Assembly (NCBI GenBank): GCA_049323615.1
Contig: JBMOPD010000001.1
Span: 1 to 64,000, forward strand
From: JBMOPD01 sp049323615
GTDB lineage: Bacteria; Bacillota; Desulfotomaculia; Desulfotomaculales; Desulfocucumaceae
DNA: 64,000 nt
Reading direction: 5' to 3'
Shown here: positions 24,232 to 34,261 of the stretch, in pieces
How positions within the stretch are numbered: position 1 is the first letter of the stretch
Layout of the letters: the number at the start of each line of letters is the position of its first letter
Made by a program: the position numbers and the translations under genes
The notes under the pieces: generated by a model
What the model saw: only the letters and a program-made list of their open reading frames with translations
What the model was told of the DNA's origin: nothing
Database searches by the model: none

Positions 24232-25323
24232 TTGTTGTCAGCCGGACTGATCGGACTGCCGATGGTGGGTAAGACCACAATTTTCAACCTGGTGACCAAT
24301 GCCGGGGCCGAGACATCCAAATTTCTGACCGGCAAATCCGATATCAATGTCGGTATGGCCACTGTTCCGGACCGGCGGGTTGACTTTCTTTCCGCCCTTT
24401 ACAAGCCCCGCCGGACGGTGTACGCCCAGGTCCGGTTCAGCGACGTGCCGGGACTGGTGAGGGGGGCCAGCCAGGGTAAGGGAGTGGGAAACGCTTTTCT
24501 GGACGGGATCAGGCAGGCCGACCTGCTGGTACATGTGGTCAGGGCCTTTGAAAGCCCCGGTGTGCTTCACGTGGACGGGAGTGTGAACCCCCTGAGGGAC
24601 ATAGAAACCGTGGACCTGGAACTCCTTTTCGCCGACATGGAGTTCGTGGAAAAGAGGATTCAGCGCATCGAGGGCGGCAAGAAGGTAAAAAAGGAAAACC
24701 TGGCCGAGTTGGCCGTGATGAAGAAGCTCATGGCCCGGCTGGAGAATGAGATCCCAATGAGCAGGGTGGAGCTGGGCGCTGAAGAGAGGGAGATCCTGGA
24801 GAATTACAGCTTTTTCACCGACAAGCCGGTGATCCTGGTGGTGAACACCGACGAGGACCAGTTCCGGAACAGGGATTACCCCGGGAAGGAAGGCCTGGTA
24901 AACCTGGCGCAGGAGAGGGGAACCAGGATTATAGAGGTCTGCGGCCTGATGGAAATGGAAATAAGCCAGCTTCCGCCCGAGGACAGGGATATTTTCATGG
25001 CCGACCTGGGAATAGAGGAACTTGGCGTGGAGAGGCTGGCCCGGGCCGTCTACGACACATTGGGGCTGATATCCTTTTTCACAGTGGGTGAGGACGAAGT
25101 CAAGGCCTGGACCATCGACAGGGGGACAGAGGCCAAAAGAGCGGCCGGAAAGATACACTCCGATATTGAAAGGGGCTTCATCAGGGCAGAGGTGGTCAAA
25201 TTCAGCGACCTGCAGCAACTGGGGACCATGGCCCGGGTAAAGGAAAAGGGCCTGGCCAGGCTGGAAGGCAAGGATTATACAGTTCAGGACGGGGATATAA
25301 TCAATTTCAGGTTTAACGTGTAG
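24232..25323 (+). CDS. ychF: YchF/OBG-family GTPase
   Basis: An Obg-like P-loop NTPase of 363 residues: G1 is GLPMVGKTT, followed by FSDVPGLVRGA, NTDE, and a C-terminal TGS domain (IHSDIERGFIRAEVV, DGDIINFRF). YchF proteins bind ribosomes and often prefer ATP. The usual G1 is GLPNVGKST, so Met and Thr are substitutions, and the N-K-x-D equivalent reads NTDE. I chose the TTG at 24232, giving the canonical LLSAGLIGLP start; an ATG at 24217 is in frame. Confidence 0.88.
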   Translation: MLSAGLIGLPMVGKTTIFNLVTNAGAETSKFLTGKSDINVGMATVPDRRVDFLSALYKPRRTVYAQVRFSDVPGLVRGASQGKGVGNAFLDGIRQADLLVHVVRAFESPGVLHVDGSVNPLRDIETVDLELLFADMEFVEKRIQRIEGGKKVKKENLAELAVMKKLMARLENEIPMSRVELGAEEREILENYSFFTDKPVILVVNTDEDQFRNRDYPGKEGLVNLAQERGTRIIEVCGLMEMEISQLPPEDRDIFMADLGIEELGVERLARAVYDTLGLISFFTVGEDEVKAWTIDRGTEAKRAAGKIHSDIERGFIRAEVVKFSDLQQLGTMARVKEKGLARLEGKDYTVQDGDIINFRFNV

Positions 25324-25328
25324 TTTAA

Positions 25329-25394
25329 GGGTCAGGCTTTACTTTGTGAATTTCTCTAAGCAAGGTCCGGTAGGAATAAAGTAATGCCTGACCC
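25329..25394. repeat. Long inverted repeat with GGGTCAGGC arms
   Basis: Arms GGGTCAGGCTTTACTTT (25329-25345) and AAAGTAATGCCTGACCC (25378-25394) pair over 17 bases with one mismatch, around a 32-base centre. It lies just after the ychF stop, between convergent genes. It lacks a clean T-run, so it looks more like a dispersed REP-type element than a simple terminator, though it may act as one. Confidence 0.7.
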
Positions 25395-25441
25395 CCTCCC
25401 CGGAATCAACAGGGTCTCCTTAACTTTAAAATTACGTTCTT

Positions 25442-25490
25442 ACCCCCAATTCCCAATTCCTGATTCCAAATTCCGGACCCCGGATTCCGG
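25442..25490. repeat. ATTCC-type simple repeat
   Basis: Several near-tandem copies of AATTCC/GATTCC-like hexamers. The same family is seen around 94, 13793, 28827 and 34588. It is non-coding here, between the convergent ychF and HAMP-protein genes. Confidence 0.65.
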
Positions 25491-25492
25491 CC

Positions 25493-26464
25493 CTATAGCT
25501 TAAACTGCAGCGCCAGGGCGTTCAGCCGGTCCACCAGCCTGGCCATTCTCCTGGCCGAAGCAGTCATTTCCTCAATGGCCTCCAGCTGCTTTGTCTCATG
25601 AATACCGGTTTCTGCCGCCGGTTCATTCTCTCCGGCTGTTTTGGCGCGGCGGACGTTTTCTGTGGCCATCTTGAACTCCTCTGACCTGTTCAGAATCACC
25701 TGGCTGGACCTGGTCAGCTCGGTGGCGCTGATCCTCACCGACATGAACAGGTTGGCCAGGTGTCCGGTCATAGTGTTGAATGCGGTGGCCAGGCTGCCCA
25801 GTTCGTCCATTTTACGAATGGGCACCTGGTGGGAGAAATTACCCGAGGCGATGTGTTCGGTGGCCTCCCTTAAATCATCAATGGGCCTTTTGAGAATGCG
25901 GAAAGCCATTACCCTGGCCAGCATTATGCCCGCCAGCACGGCGGCCAGGGATATCAGCAGTGTCTCCAGGATAACATCCTTCAGCATGGCCTCATGCCGC
26001 GAGTTGTCCAGCCCCAGTTGGAAGTAGCCGATGGTGCTGCCCCCCTTCGTGATGATGGGGGAGATAAAATCATTTCCGGATGCTTTTCCGGCGGAGTCGG
26101 TGTATGTACGGACAGTTTTTTGGGAGGGCAGCGCACCGGCAAAGGGGGCTGCCTTACCGATCTGGTTCTGGTCGGTGTGGGCAATAATTTTCCCGGCCGC
26201 GTTTATTATGGCGGCATAGCTTACATCCCCACTGGCCTGGATGTTTTCCAGGTGTTCGCGGAGAAGGTCCGGGTTGCCGGCCTGCAGGTGCTCCGCCGCG
26301 AAGGCGCTTGACGACCGCACTATGCTCCAGCCCTTGTCCAGGGCCTGGGCCCTGACGGTCATCATGGTGCTGTAATAATTCCCGAAGCCTACCACAGCCA
26401 TCAAAAAGGTAATCAACAGGGCCATGTTAAGGCTCATCTTGAAGGTTATGGACCTGGACTTCAT
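25493..26464 (-). CDS. Membrane sensor protein with HAMP domain, no output domain
   Basis: The 323 residues have a transmembrane helix at about 11-30, an extracytoplasmic sensor-like region (about 31-165; AAIINAAGKIIAHTD is a Cache/PAS-like feature), a second helix (about 168-188), HAMP (about 189-245, with RPIDDLREATEHIASGNF), then a helical tail ending near residue 323. There is no methyl-accepting signalling tip or kinase. It is the last gene of the minus-strand Tad cluster, separated from DUF192 by only 7 bp. A regulatory role in pilus function is inferred from position. Confidence 0.8.
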   Translation of the reverse strand: MKSRSITFKMSLNMALLITFLMAVVGFGNYYSTMMTVRAQALDKGWSIVRSSSAFAAEHLQAGNPDLLREHLENIQASGDVSYAAIINAAGKIIAHTDQNQIGKAAPFAGALPSQKTVRTYTDSAGKASGNDFISPIITKGGSTIGYFQLGLDNSRHEAMLKDVILETLLISLAAVLAGIMLARVMAFRILKRPIDDLREATEHIASGNFSHQVPIRKMDELGSLATAFNTMTGHLANLFMSVRISATELTRSSQVILNRSEEFKMATENVRRAKTAGENEPAAETGIHETKQLEAIEEMTASARRMARLVDRLNALALQFKL

Positions 26465-26471
26465 ATTTTAA

Positions 26472-26819
26472 TCACCCCGCAGTGAATATTACAGTGTCCC
26501 CGGCTGAAGTGCCGGTGGAGGCCAGGGTTCCCGCCGGAAACTCAATGACCAGGTAGGATTCCTTTACAGTACCCGAAAACCTGAAGGGAGACATATTGTT
26601 GATCAGGCCGACAACCCTGCTGCTCCTGTCCACAAACAGTAAATCGATGGCAAATCTCATAAACATTGTATGCACCGACCGGCAGGGCTTCAGTACCAGG
26701 CAGTGCCCCGGGGGCAGCCCGGACCTGCCCAGAAGCCCTTTCAACCTGGTGAAAAAGGTGTCTGCCATGATTATGGTGTGAGCCAGGCAAATATTTCGGG
26801 TTTGATTAACCAACGGCAT
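26472..26819 (-). CDS. DUF192 protein
   Basis: The 115 residues show the family hallmarks KGLLGR, SVHTMFMRFAIDLLFVD and a C-terminal VIEFPAGTL. DUF192 proteins are small beta-rich proteins of uncertain function, often exported in other species; no clear signal peptide is seen here. It is encoded between the Tad genes and the HAMP-sensor gene, suggesting a role linked to the pilus or its control. Confidence 0.88.
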   Translation of the reverse strand: MPLVNQTRNICLAHTIIMADTFFTRLKGLLGRSGLPPGHCLVLKPCRSVHTMFMRFAIDLLFVDRSSRVVGLINNMSPFRFSGTVKESYLVIEFPAGTLASTGTSAGDTVIFTAG

Positions 26820-26880
26820 TTTTTAACCCCTCACTGTGAGAGTTGAGACGGCTTCACCGATTCCTTTTTAATTCCACTGC

Positions 26881-27822
26881 TCACGTCCTGGCAAAATGCT
26901 TGAGAAGGCTTATTACCGCCGGGCCCAGCAGGACCACAAATATGGTCGGGAAAATGCATACCACCATGGGGATGAGCATCTTTACCGGGGCTTTCATGGC
27001 ATTTTCTTCGGCCCTTTGCTTGCGTTTGAGCCGCATTTGATCCGACTGCAGCCTCAGCACATTGCCGATGGCGATGCCCAGTTGGTCGGCCATTATTATG
27101 GCCCCGGTGAAGGTTGAAAAATCATCAACATCAATGCGGTTGGCCATGTCCCTCAGGGCTTCCTTGCGGCTTTTGCCCATCTTGCATTCCTGGAGGACGA
27201 CGAGAAATTCCGAGGCCAGGACACCCTTACCCTTTTCCACCACCTTCATGAGGGCGCCGTCAAACCCCATACCGGCCTCCACACTGACCGTGATCAGGTC
27301 CAGGACGTCGGGCAGTGCCTTCTGAACCTCATCTTTTCTCTGCCGTATTTTCTGGTTCAGGTAAATATCCGGAAGCATCCAGCCTATGGCTGCGGCGGCC
27401 AGGGTAACGGCCAGCCAGAGGGTGAATGCCCAGTTGAGAAAAGACTGGGCCAGGATCAAGAGGGCCGGGCCGGCCATGGCCAGAATCAGTTTTGCGGCCA
27501 AAAATTCCCTGGGCCCCAACCCCCCGGGCCTGCCGGCCATGGTAATCTTCCTGGAGAGGTGGGCTTCCTTTTCCGACGGCAACTTGCTGGAAGCAAGTTT
27601 TACCACCCTGTTCAGAAGGGGCCGGAAAAGCCGTTTGGCAATGGGTTCGCTCAGTTCCCTTTCCCTTATGGTGGGTCGCTGCGGCCCAATCACCTCCACC
27701 GCCCTTTCTGATATCTCGATCCGGCTGCCGAACAGAATCAGGTATACGGCGAGAAATATAAAAACCGCCGCCAGGAAGACAAACCCGTAAACAAGCAGAA
27801 CCGGACCCGCAAGCGGATACAT
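26881..27822 (-). CDS. tadC: Tad pilus inner-membrane platform protein TadC
   Basis: A type II secretion GspF-fold protein of 313 residues. It has an N-terminal helix pair (about 8-30), a central soluble part, two helices (about 110-150), the F-domain (LPDVLDLITVSVEAGMGFDGAL) and C-terminal helices. It pairs with TadB as the membrane platform for Flp pilus assembly. It starts 14 bp after tadB ends. Confidence 0.9.
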   Translation of the reverse strand: MYPLAGPVLLVYGFVFLAAVFIFLAVYLILFGSRIEISERAVEVIGPQRPTIRERELSEPIAKRLFRPLLNRVVKLASSKLPSEKEAHLSRKITMAGRPGGLGPREFLAAKLILAMAGPALLILAQSFLNWAFTLWLAVTLAAAAIGWMLPDIYLNQKIRQRKDEVQKALPDVLDLITVSVEAGMGFDGALMKVVEKGKGVLASEFLVVLQECKMGKSRKEALRDMANRIDVDDFSTFTGAIIMADQLGIAIGNVLRLQSDQMRLKRKQRAEENAMKAPVKMLIPMVVCIFPTIFVVLLGPAVISLLKHFART

Positions 27823-27835
27823 TTTTTCACCCCCG

Positions 27836-28822
27836 TTAAACCTTGATGTTGATAATCTTCCGGATTATTAGGATGCCCAAAAGTTCCAGGGCCAGTGCCG
27901 TGACCAGCATTCCCTGGCCGAGGGGGTGGGTGACAAGGGGCTCAAGGTACTGGGGAGAAATTAGCGACAAGGTTGCGGCCAGCAAAAGAGGGAGCACCCC
28001 GATAATAATGCCGGAAATTCTGCCCTGGGCCGTTAATGTCTTGATTTCTCCCTGGATGCGTACCCTTTCGCGAATGGTGTTGGCTATATTGTCCAGTATC
28101 TCAGCCAGGTTGCCGCCCACTTGCCGCTGGATCAGCACGGCGGTGATGACCAGTTCCAGGTCTTCGCTGCCCACCCTTTTGTTCAGGTTCTCCAGGGCCT
28201 CCTCGGTGGGCGTGCCCAGGCTCATTTCCTGGAAGGTGCGGCCGAATTCCCTGGCTATGGGGTCGGGCATTTCTTTTCTGACCATGTCCATGGCCTGCAG
28301 GAAGCTGAATCCGGATCTCAGCGCATTGGACATGATCACCAGGGAATCTCCGATCAGGAAGTTGAATTTGTTCAGCCGCCTGGCTTTGGCCATCCTGATC
28401 CAGAGGACGGAAAAAAGCACTCCCAGCGCCGCTACTGCCGCGCCGTGGTAGACACTGGCGAGGGCCAGGGCGGACAGAACTCCCGCCAGCAGCGAAATCC
28501 CGGCCGTAAGCACTATGTATTCCTCGCTCTTCAGGGGGATGTCGGCCCCGGCCAGGTTCCTGTCCACCGTCCTGGCCAGCCTGTTGAAGAGGCTGAATTT
28601 AACCGCTGTCCGGGAAACCGTTGTCAAAATCCTTAATAGTGGGGCGCGGCCGTCCCTGATATCCTGCTCAGGCCGGCTGTCCTGCGCCTGTATCCCTTTC
28701 AGCCGGTTATTCAAATCCCTGCTTTTTCCGGTCGCGGTACGGTAAATACCGATTGTCAGAAGGCTTGCGGACCCGAAAATAAGGGCCAGGAGACTTGTCA
28801 GATCGGAGAACATGGTAAACAC
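27836..28822 (-). CDS. tadB: Tad pilus inner-membrane platform protein TadB
   Basis: A GspF-family membrane protein of 328 residues, with an N-terminal helix (about 8-26), a helix pair around 105-145, a soluble F-domain (MSNALRSGFSFLQAMDMV, VGGNLAEILDNIANTIRER) and two C-terminal helices. It works with TadC and the ATPase CpaF. An ATTCC-type simple repeat sits in the 29-bp gap between cpaF and tadB. Confidence 0.9.
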   Translation of the reverse strand: MFTMFSDLTSLLALIFGSASLLTIGIYRTATGKSRDLNNRLKGIQAQDSRPEQDIRDGRAPLLRILTTVSRTAVKFSLFNRLARTVDRNLAGADIPLKSEEYIVLTAGISLLAGVLSALALASVYHGAAVAALGVLFSVLWIRMAKARRLNKFNFLIGDSLVIMSNALRSGFSFLQAMDMVRKEMPDPIAREFGRTFQEMSLGTPTEEALENLNKRVGSEDLELVITAVLIQRQVGGNLAEILDNIANTIRERVRIQGEIKTLTAQGRISGIIIGVLPLLLAATLSLISPQYLEPLVTHPLGQGMLVTALALELLGILIIRKIINIKV

Positions 28823-28851
28823 CTCATCAATTCCTGATTACCAATTCCGGG

Positions 28852-30228
<1,377 letters not shown>

Positions 30229-30246
30229 CGAAATTACCTCCGTGAC

Positions 30247-31473
30247 CTAGAAACTGAACATCCTGGCGATAAATGTCTTGCCGGCCTGCTTTTGTTCCCC
30301 GGCGCCGGCTGTGACCGCCGGCCCGGCCAGCTCACCGGCCAGATCCCGGAAGGCGCGGGTGATTTGATCCGACGGACGGGTCAGGACAAATGGATGTCCC
30401 TTGTTGATGGAACTCAATACCACCTCTGAATCTTCCGGCAGGGCGGCCGAGACGGTGGCGTTGATGTTCTTTTCCAGGTCCTTTATCTTTAACCCGTCGC
30501 TGCGGAACCGGTTCAGAACAAGTTTGACCTTATCGGTTAAGTTCAGTTTTTCTATTATCTCCAGGTTGATCCTGGCGTGCCTTAATGCCGGCAAATCCTG
30601 GTTAAACATGATCAGTATCTGATCGGAAAGCTCCAGGCAAGCCAGAGTAACATCGTTGATGGCGGCGGGCGTGTCAACTACTATATAGTCATAGGAGTCT
30701 TTTAGGGCCTTAAGTATGTTTTCAACGTGGGTGGCGTTGATCAGGTCCGCCTGTTCTGGCGATGCCGGGGCCGACAGGATTCTTACCCCCGACATGTGGG
30801 GGCAGAAATAGGTCTCCAGCAGGGAAGGATCGGAATACTCCGCTTCCTGGACCACCTCGGCCAGTCCGCCCCTGGCTGAGATGTTCATGAAAATAGAGAC
30901 ATCGCCCCCCTGCAGGTCCATATCCAGCAAAGCCACCTTCAGCCTGGTGGCCTGCGCCAGGCTGATGGCAAGATTGCAGGCGGCGGTTGTTTTTCCCACC
31001 CCGCCCTTGGTTGAGAAAAAGGTAATTATCCTGCCCGGGTCCCTGGCCGGGGCGGCGGGGGAGTACGTTTTCCCCTCCACCAGATGGAGGCGGCGCTTTT
31101 TGAATTCGCTGGCCTTCCTGATGGTGTTGGCCAGCTCTTCGCTGCTGAAGGGTTTCACCAGGTAATCCCTGGCGCCGGCCATCATGGCCTTGCGCAGGTA
31201 TTCCTGCTCTCCCTGGATGGACACCATGACTATGGCGGAGTCAGGATTTTTTTCACTGATCATTTCCGCCGCCCTTATTCCGTCCATCCTCGGCATGTTC
31301 ACATCCATCAGGATCACGTCGGGTTTTAAGGAATCGGACAGTTTGACCGCCTCGTCACCGTCCCCGGCCTCGCCCACCACCTGGATGTCTTCCTCAAAAT
31401 ACAGGAGCCTCTTGATATCCTCCCTGGTTCCCGGAATATCGTCGGCAATCAGAACGGTTATGTTGTTCATTCT
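30247..31473 (-). CDS. cpaE: CpaE/TadZ-type pilus localisation ATPase with receiver domain
   Basis: The 408 residues have an N-terminal receiver (LIADD, phospho-acceptor Asp in ILMDVNMPRMDG, Lys in DYLVKPF), then a MinD/ParA-type ATPase with the deviant Walker A FSTKGGVGKTT and DMDLQGGD. TadZ/CpaE proteins place the Tad machine in the cell. The receiver here keeps all the catalytic residues, so it may really be phosphorylated, unlike many degenerate TadZ receivers. The ATG at 31473 follows GGGAGGCG; an in-frame start 24 bases earlier is less likely. Confidence 0.92.
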   Translation of the reverse strand, partial: RMNNITVLIADDIPGTREDIKRLLYFEEDIQVVGEAGDGDEAVKLSDSLKPDVILMDVNMPRMDGIRAAEMISEKNPDSAIVMVSIQGEQEYLRKAMMAGARDYLVKPFSSEELANTIRKASEFKKRRLHLVEGKTYSPAAPARDPGRIITFFSTKGGVGKTTAACNLAISLAQATRLKVALLDMDLQGGDVSIFMNISARGGLAEVVQEAEYSDPSLLETYFCPHMSGVRILSAPASPEQADLINATHVENILKALKDSYDYIVVDTPAAINDVTLACLELSDQILIMFNQDLPALRHARINLEIIEKLNLTDKVKLVLNRFRSDGLKIKDLEKNINATVSAALPEDSEVVLSSINKGHPFVLTRPSDQITRAFRDLAGELAGPAVTAGAGEQKQAGKTFIARMFSF

Positions 31474-31486
31474 TTTCGCCTCCCTG

Positions 31487-32191
31487 TTATCTGACAAGAT
31501 GGTTCATGTTTGTGGACGGCACGTTCACTCTGGCCCCGTCCGAGGGGGTGCGCAGGAGGACGCGGATACTTCCCCTTTCAGTGGCCAGTGTAAGCTGCTG
31601 CGCTTCCACCGGGTCCACCGACAGGGTCAGGGTTCCGGTCTGGGGCTGCTTGGCATCCGCCCCGGCCGCCATGGCTTTATTCACGGCCAGAACCTTGATA
31701 TTCTGGACAATCAGCGAAGTAATAGCGGTGTCCTTATTTACGCTTACAGTGCCCAGTATATCCACATGGTCGCCCGGTTTCAGCAGGCCGGCCACCCCGG
31801 TGACGTCGTTAACGGCCACCGTTATGGCCCTGCGGCCCGGCTCCACGATCATGGCCAGCCCTTCCCCGGGGTCCTGGGGGGCGGCAACCTTGTCTTTGAT
31901 TATCTGTTCGCCGGGATATATTTCACCCCGGGCGACTTTACCCACTACCTCTTCTTTTTTTCCAATTACCGACGGACCGGCGTAATTGGCGGGTATTTCT
32001 TTTATTTCCACCATTTGTTCCCCAATGACCTGGCGGGCAGGTATCCTGACCTTGGCCACGGCCACCTTGGCGAAGTTTTCCGATGACTTGTACGTTTTTT
32101 CCATGTACTTAAGATACTGGTAGGTCCCGTACGCGGCCGCCAGGCCAAACAGGATGGCCACGATCAGGATCAGGTTAATTCTGCGTTTCAT
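31487..32191 (-). CDS. cpaB: Flp pilus assembly protein CpaB (RcpC)
   Basis: The 234 residues have one N-terminal transmembrane helix (about 5-24), a SAF domain (about 45-110; KVRIPARQVIGEQM, YPGEQIIKDKV) and the RcpC/CpaB domain (ITVAVNDVTGVAGLLKPGDHVDILGT). In diderms CpaB supports the secretin; single-membrane bacteria keep it without a secretin, probably working with the cell wall. It lies between tadG and cpaE. Confidence 0.92.
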   Translation of the reverse strand: MKRRINLILIVAILFGLAAAYGTYQYLKYMEKTYKSSENFAKVAVAKVRIPARQVIGEQMVEIKEIPANYAGPSVIGKKEEVVGKVARGEIYPGEQIIKDKVAAPQDPGEGLAMIVEPGRRAITVAVNDVTGVAGLLKPGDHVDILGTVSVNKDTAITSLIVQNIKVLAVNKAMAAGADAKQPQTGTLTLSVDPVEAQQLTLATERGSIRVLLRTPSDGARVNVPSTNMNHLVR

Positions 32192-32209
32192 TTTTTGCTC
32201 TCCCCGCCT

Positions 32210-33154
32210 TTATTCAATCATCCTGACTCCGTACAAGCCCGTGACGGACCGTGAGGGATCATAATCTCCCTCTGCCGCCATACGGACAAAATACCCCTTT
32301 ATCTCATCATCGTCGCAGCCGGTGGCCACCCTGTCCACGAAAAAGACGGCAAACCCGGTAACGGTAATTTCATCCCGGCCGTGCAGGTCGCTCTCGTTGT
32401 GCAAGGGAATAACCAGTACCTTGGGGCAGCCCGGCTTGAAATTGTCATAGGTGCAGCCGTCGTTGCACCGGGCCAGCCTCTGGTCGATCCCGTCGGTGGG
32501 CCCGTGCATGTTGCCGGGTTCGGTCTTCAGCTTGTCGCCGATACTCACCGTCTGGTTATAACCATTGATCAGATTTTGTTTATAATTACTTGCTCCCGTG
32601 CCGCCCAGGGCCAGGGCGCCGAAGTTGCCCGACGAGTCCGGGGATCCGTATTTTAATGTACAGATCTGGCCGTATTCAAATGACTGTTCCCTGATGCACA
32701 GCGGGGCTATGCCCCGGTAGGAGGTGACACTGCCGACCACCGCGGCAGCGTGGGTATGGACGGTCCTGCTGTTTACACCGAAGGCCCTGGACATGATCAA
32801 CTCCACGTTCCGTTCAGCGTCCACCGTGACCTTATTGCCGTCTATGGTGACAGTTACACTCCCGGCGGGCGCCCCGTTGGCCGCGGCTACATTCAGGGCC
32901 TCCTGGCGGGCCGTCACTTCCCGGCTGGACGGATCCGGGTTAAAGTTCAGTTCATGGGCTCCGGCCATTGCCGCGCTGTCCACCGCGTTTACCAGTTGCT
33001 GCCGGGCCAGGGCGATACGGCCGAAATCGGTTACCAGGGCGGCCATGCCGAACAGGGACATGATACCCACGCTGACCAGGACAAAGGACAGACCCTTCTC
33101 ATCTTTCATTAACCTGGTAAGCAGTTTCCTGAACAAATTCATCACCTCATTCAA
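32210..33154 (-). CDS. TadG-like pseudopilin/pilus-associated protein
   Basis: The 314 residues begin with a TadE/G-like hydrophobic helix (about 19-43, LSFVLVSVGIMSLFGMAALVTD), followed by QQLVNAVDSAAMAGA, typical of Tad_N domains. A long extracytoplasmic part holds several Cys (CIREQSFEYGQIC, CNDGC, GCDDD). It overlaps tadE by 8 bp. It is probably a surface-exposed minor pilin or wall-linked component. Confidence 0.82.
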   Translation of the reverse strand: MNEVMNLFRKLLTRLMKDEKGLSFVLVSVGIMSLFGMAALVTDFGRIALARQQLVNAVDSAAMAGAHELNFNPDPSSREVTARQEALNVAAANGAPAGSVTVTIDGNKVTVDAERNVELIMSRAFGVNSRTVHTHAAAVVGSVTSYRGIAPLCIREQSFEYGQICTLKYGSPDSSGNFGALALGGTGASNYKQNLINGYNQTVSIGDKLKTEPGNMHGPTDGIDQRLARCNDGCTYDNFKPGCPKVLVIPLHNESDLHGRDEITVTGFAVFFVDRVATGCDDDEIKGYFVRMAAEGDYDPSRSVTGLYGVRMIE

Positions 33155-33551
33155 CCCGCATGACAGTGCTGGATGAAATGGTCAGCGGGTCCGGGATAAA
33201 AGCGTCAAAGAGGGGAAAAACCAGGGCAATCCGGTAGCTCACTGCCACCGTGGTCAGAATACCGGATTTTCTTTCGGCGCTGCCGGGGTCGACACTGATC
33301 TGCAGTTCACTGGAATCAAGGTCGGCGGTAACAAATTTGACCCGGTCTATAATATCATCGTCCGACTTGCCCACTATGGCCACCCTGGCGCCTTCCCGGG
33401 AGGCGTTGGTGATCATCAGGTAGGTGTGAAAAATCCTGCCGAATTCTATCACGCCCATGAAGAGAATCAGCAGAATGGGCAGCACCAGGGCCAGTTCAAC
33501 CATGGCCTGCCCGCGCTGGTTTTTTAAAAAGGGTCTTTTCATTGATATCAC
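33147..33551 (-). CDS. tadE: TadE-like minor pseudopilin
   Basis: The 134 residues contain the family motif NQRGQAMVELALVLPILLILFMGVIEFG at the N-terminus (pseudopilin helix with the conserved Glu), then TYLMITNASREGARVA and a small beta-rich domain. It overlaps the prepilin peptidase gene by 4 bp and tadG by 8 bp, indicating tight coupling. Confidence 0.92.
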   Translation of the reverse strand: MISMKRPFLKNQRGQAMVELALVLPILLILFMGVIEFGRIFHTYLMITNASREGARVAIVGKSDDDIIDRVKFVTADLDSSELQISVDPGSAERKSGILTTVAVSYRIALVFPLFDAFIPDPLTISSSTVMRVE

Positions 33552-34108
33552 CTCACCAGGGCCTGCAGGCCCGTTCCGTATGAGGCCGCAACCCCGGCCC
33601 CGATGGCCAGGCTGTAGGGCAAATGCAGCGGCTTTTCATCCTCTTCCCGGCTGCCGGCGGTGAACACCGGTATGCCATACCTGATCAGCAGGCTGGAAAC
33701 AGTGCCCAGACAGCCGGAAAGGGTACTCCGCAGGCGGCGGTGCCTGACCAGTAAAATCAGGGCAAAAACCCCCCCGGCCAGGGCGCCGGCCAGGAATGTG
33801 CCCAGCACAAAGGAGGTACCCTTGATGGCGCCGATTACCGCCAGCAGTTTTACATCTCCGCCGCCGATACCTCCCCTGGCAAAGGGTATAATCAGCAACG
33901 CCAGGCCCAGCAGAAGCCCTTTGACACTGTCCAGCAGGTGGGGCCATCCTCCGGTATAGAAATTGGCCCCCAGGGCCACCACCAGAAAGGGGATGAGAAC
34001 CTTGTTGTAAATGCGCCTGCTTTTAATGTCGGTGGCAATGCAGATGATCATCATGGTGACAAGCAGGCAGTCGGTATAATCAAACTTAATATCAAAAAGA
34101 CTTTCCAT
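33548..34108 (-). CDS. cpaA: Prepilin peptidase (TadV/CpaA, A24 family)
   Basis: An aspartic membrane protease that cleaves Flp prepilin and TadE-type pseudopilins. The 186 residues are mostly helical. The two catalytic Asp are in IATDIKSRRIYN (about residue 25) and GGGDVKLLA (about residue 80). It is shorter than PilD because the N-terminal methylase part is absent, as in TadV. It follows flp after a 150-bp gap that holds a strong hairpin. Confidence 0.93.
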   Translation of the reverse strand: MESLFDIKFDYTDCLLVTMMIICIATDIKSRRIYNKVLIPFLVVALGANFYTGGWPHLLDSVKGLLLGLALLIIPFARGGIGGGDVKLLAVIGAIKGTSFVLGTFLAGALAGGVFALILLVRHRRLRSTLSGCLGTVSSLLIRYGIPVFTAGSREEDEKPLHLPYSLAIGAGVAASYGTGLQALVR

Positions 34109-34132
34109 AGCCTGTTACCTTTCATTAATGAG

Positions 34133-34159
34133 GTGCCCTACTTAATATAAGTAGGGCAC
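34133..34159. repeat. Perfect 12-bp hairpin between flp and cpaA
   Basis: GTGCCCTACTTA (34133-34144), ATA, TAAGTAGGGCAC (34148-34159). On the minus-strand transcript no T-run follows, so it is more likely a partial attenuator or a 3'-end stabiliser for flp mRNA than a full terminator. That would give much more pilin than assembly proteins. Confidence 0.7.
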
Positions 34160-34261
34160 AGGTTGTTCACCGCACAAAGAGTTATCGATTATTGCTGTAC
34201 GGCGGCCGGTTAGACAAGTTGTGCCGCCGCTGCTGCCGCTGCCTAGACCGGACTTGGTCTC

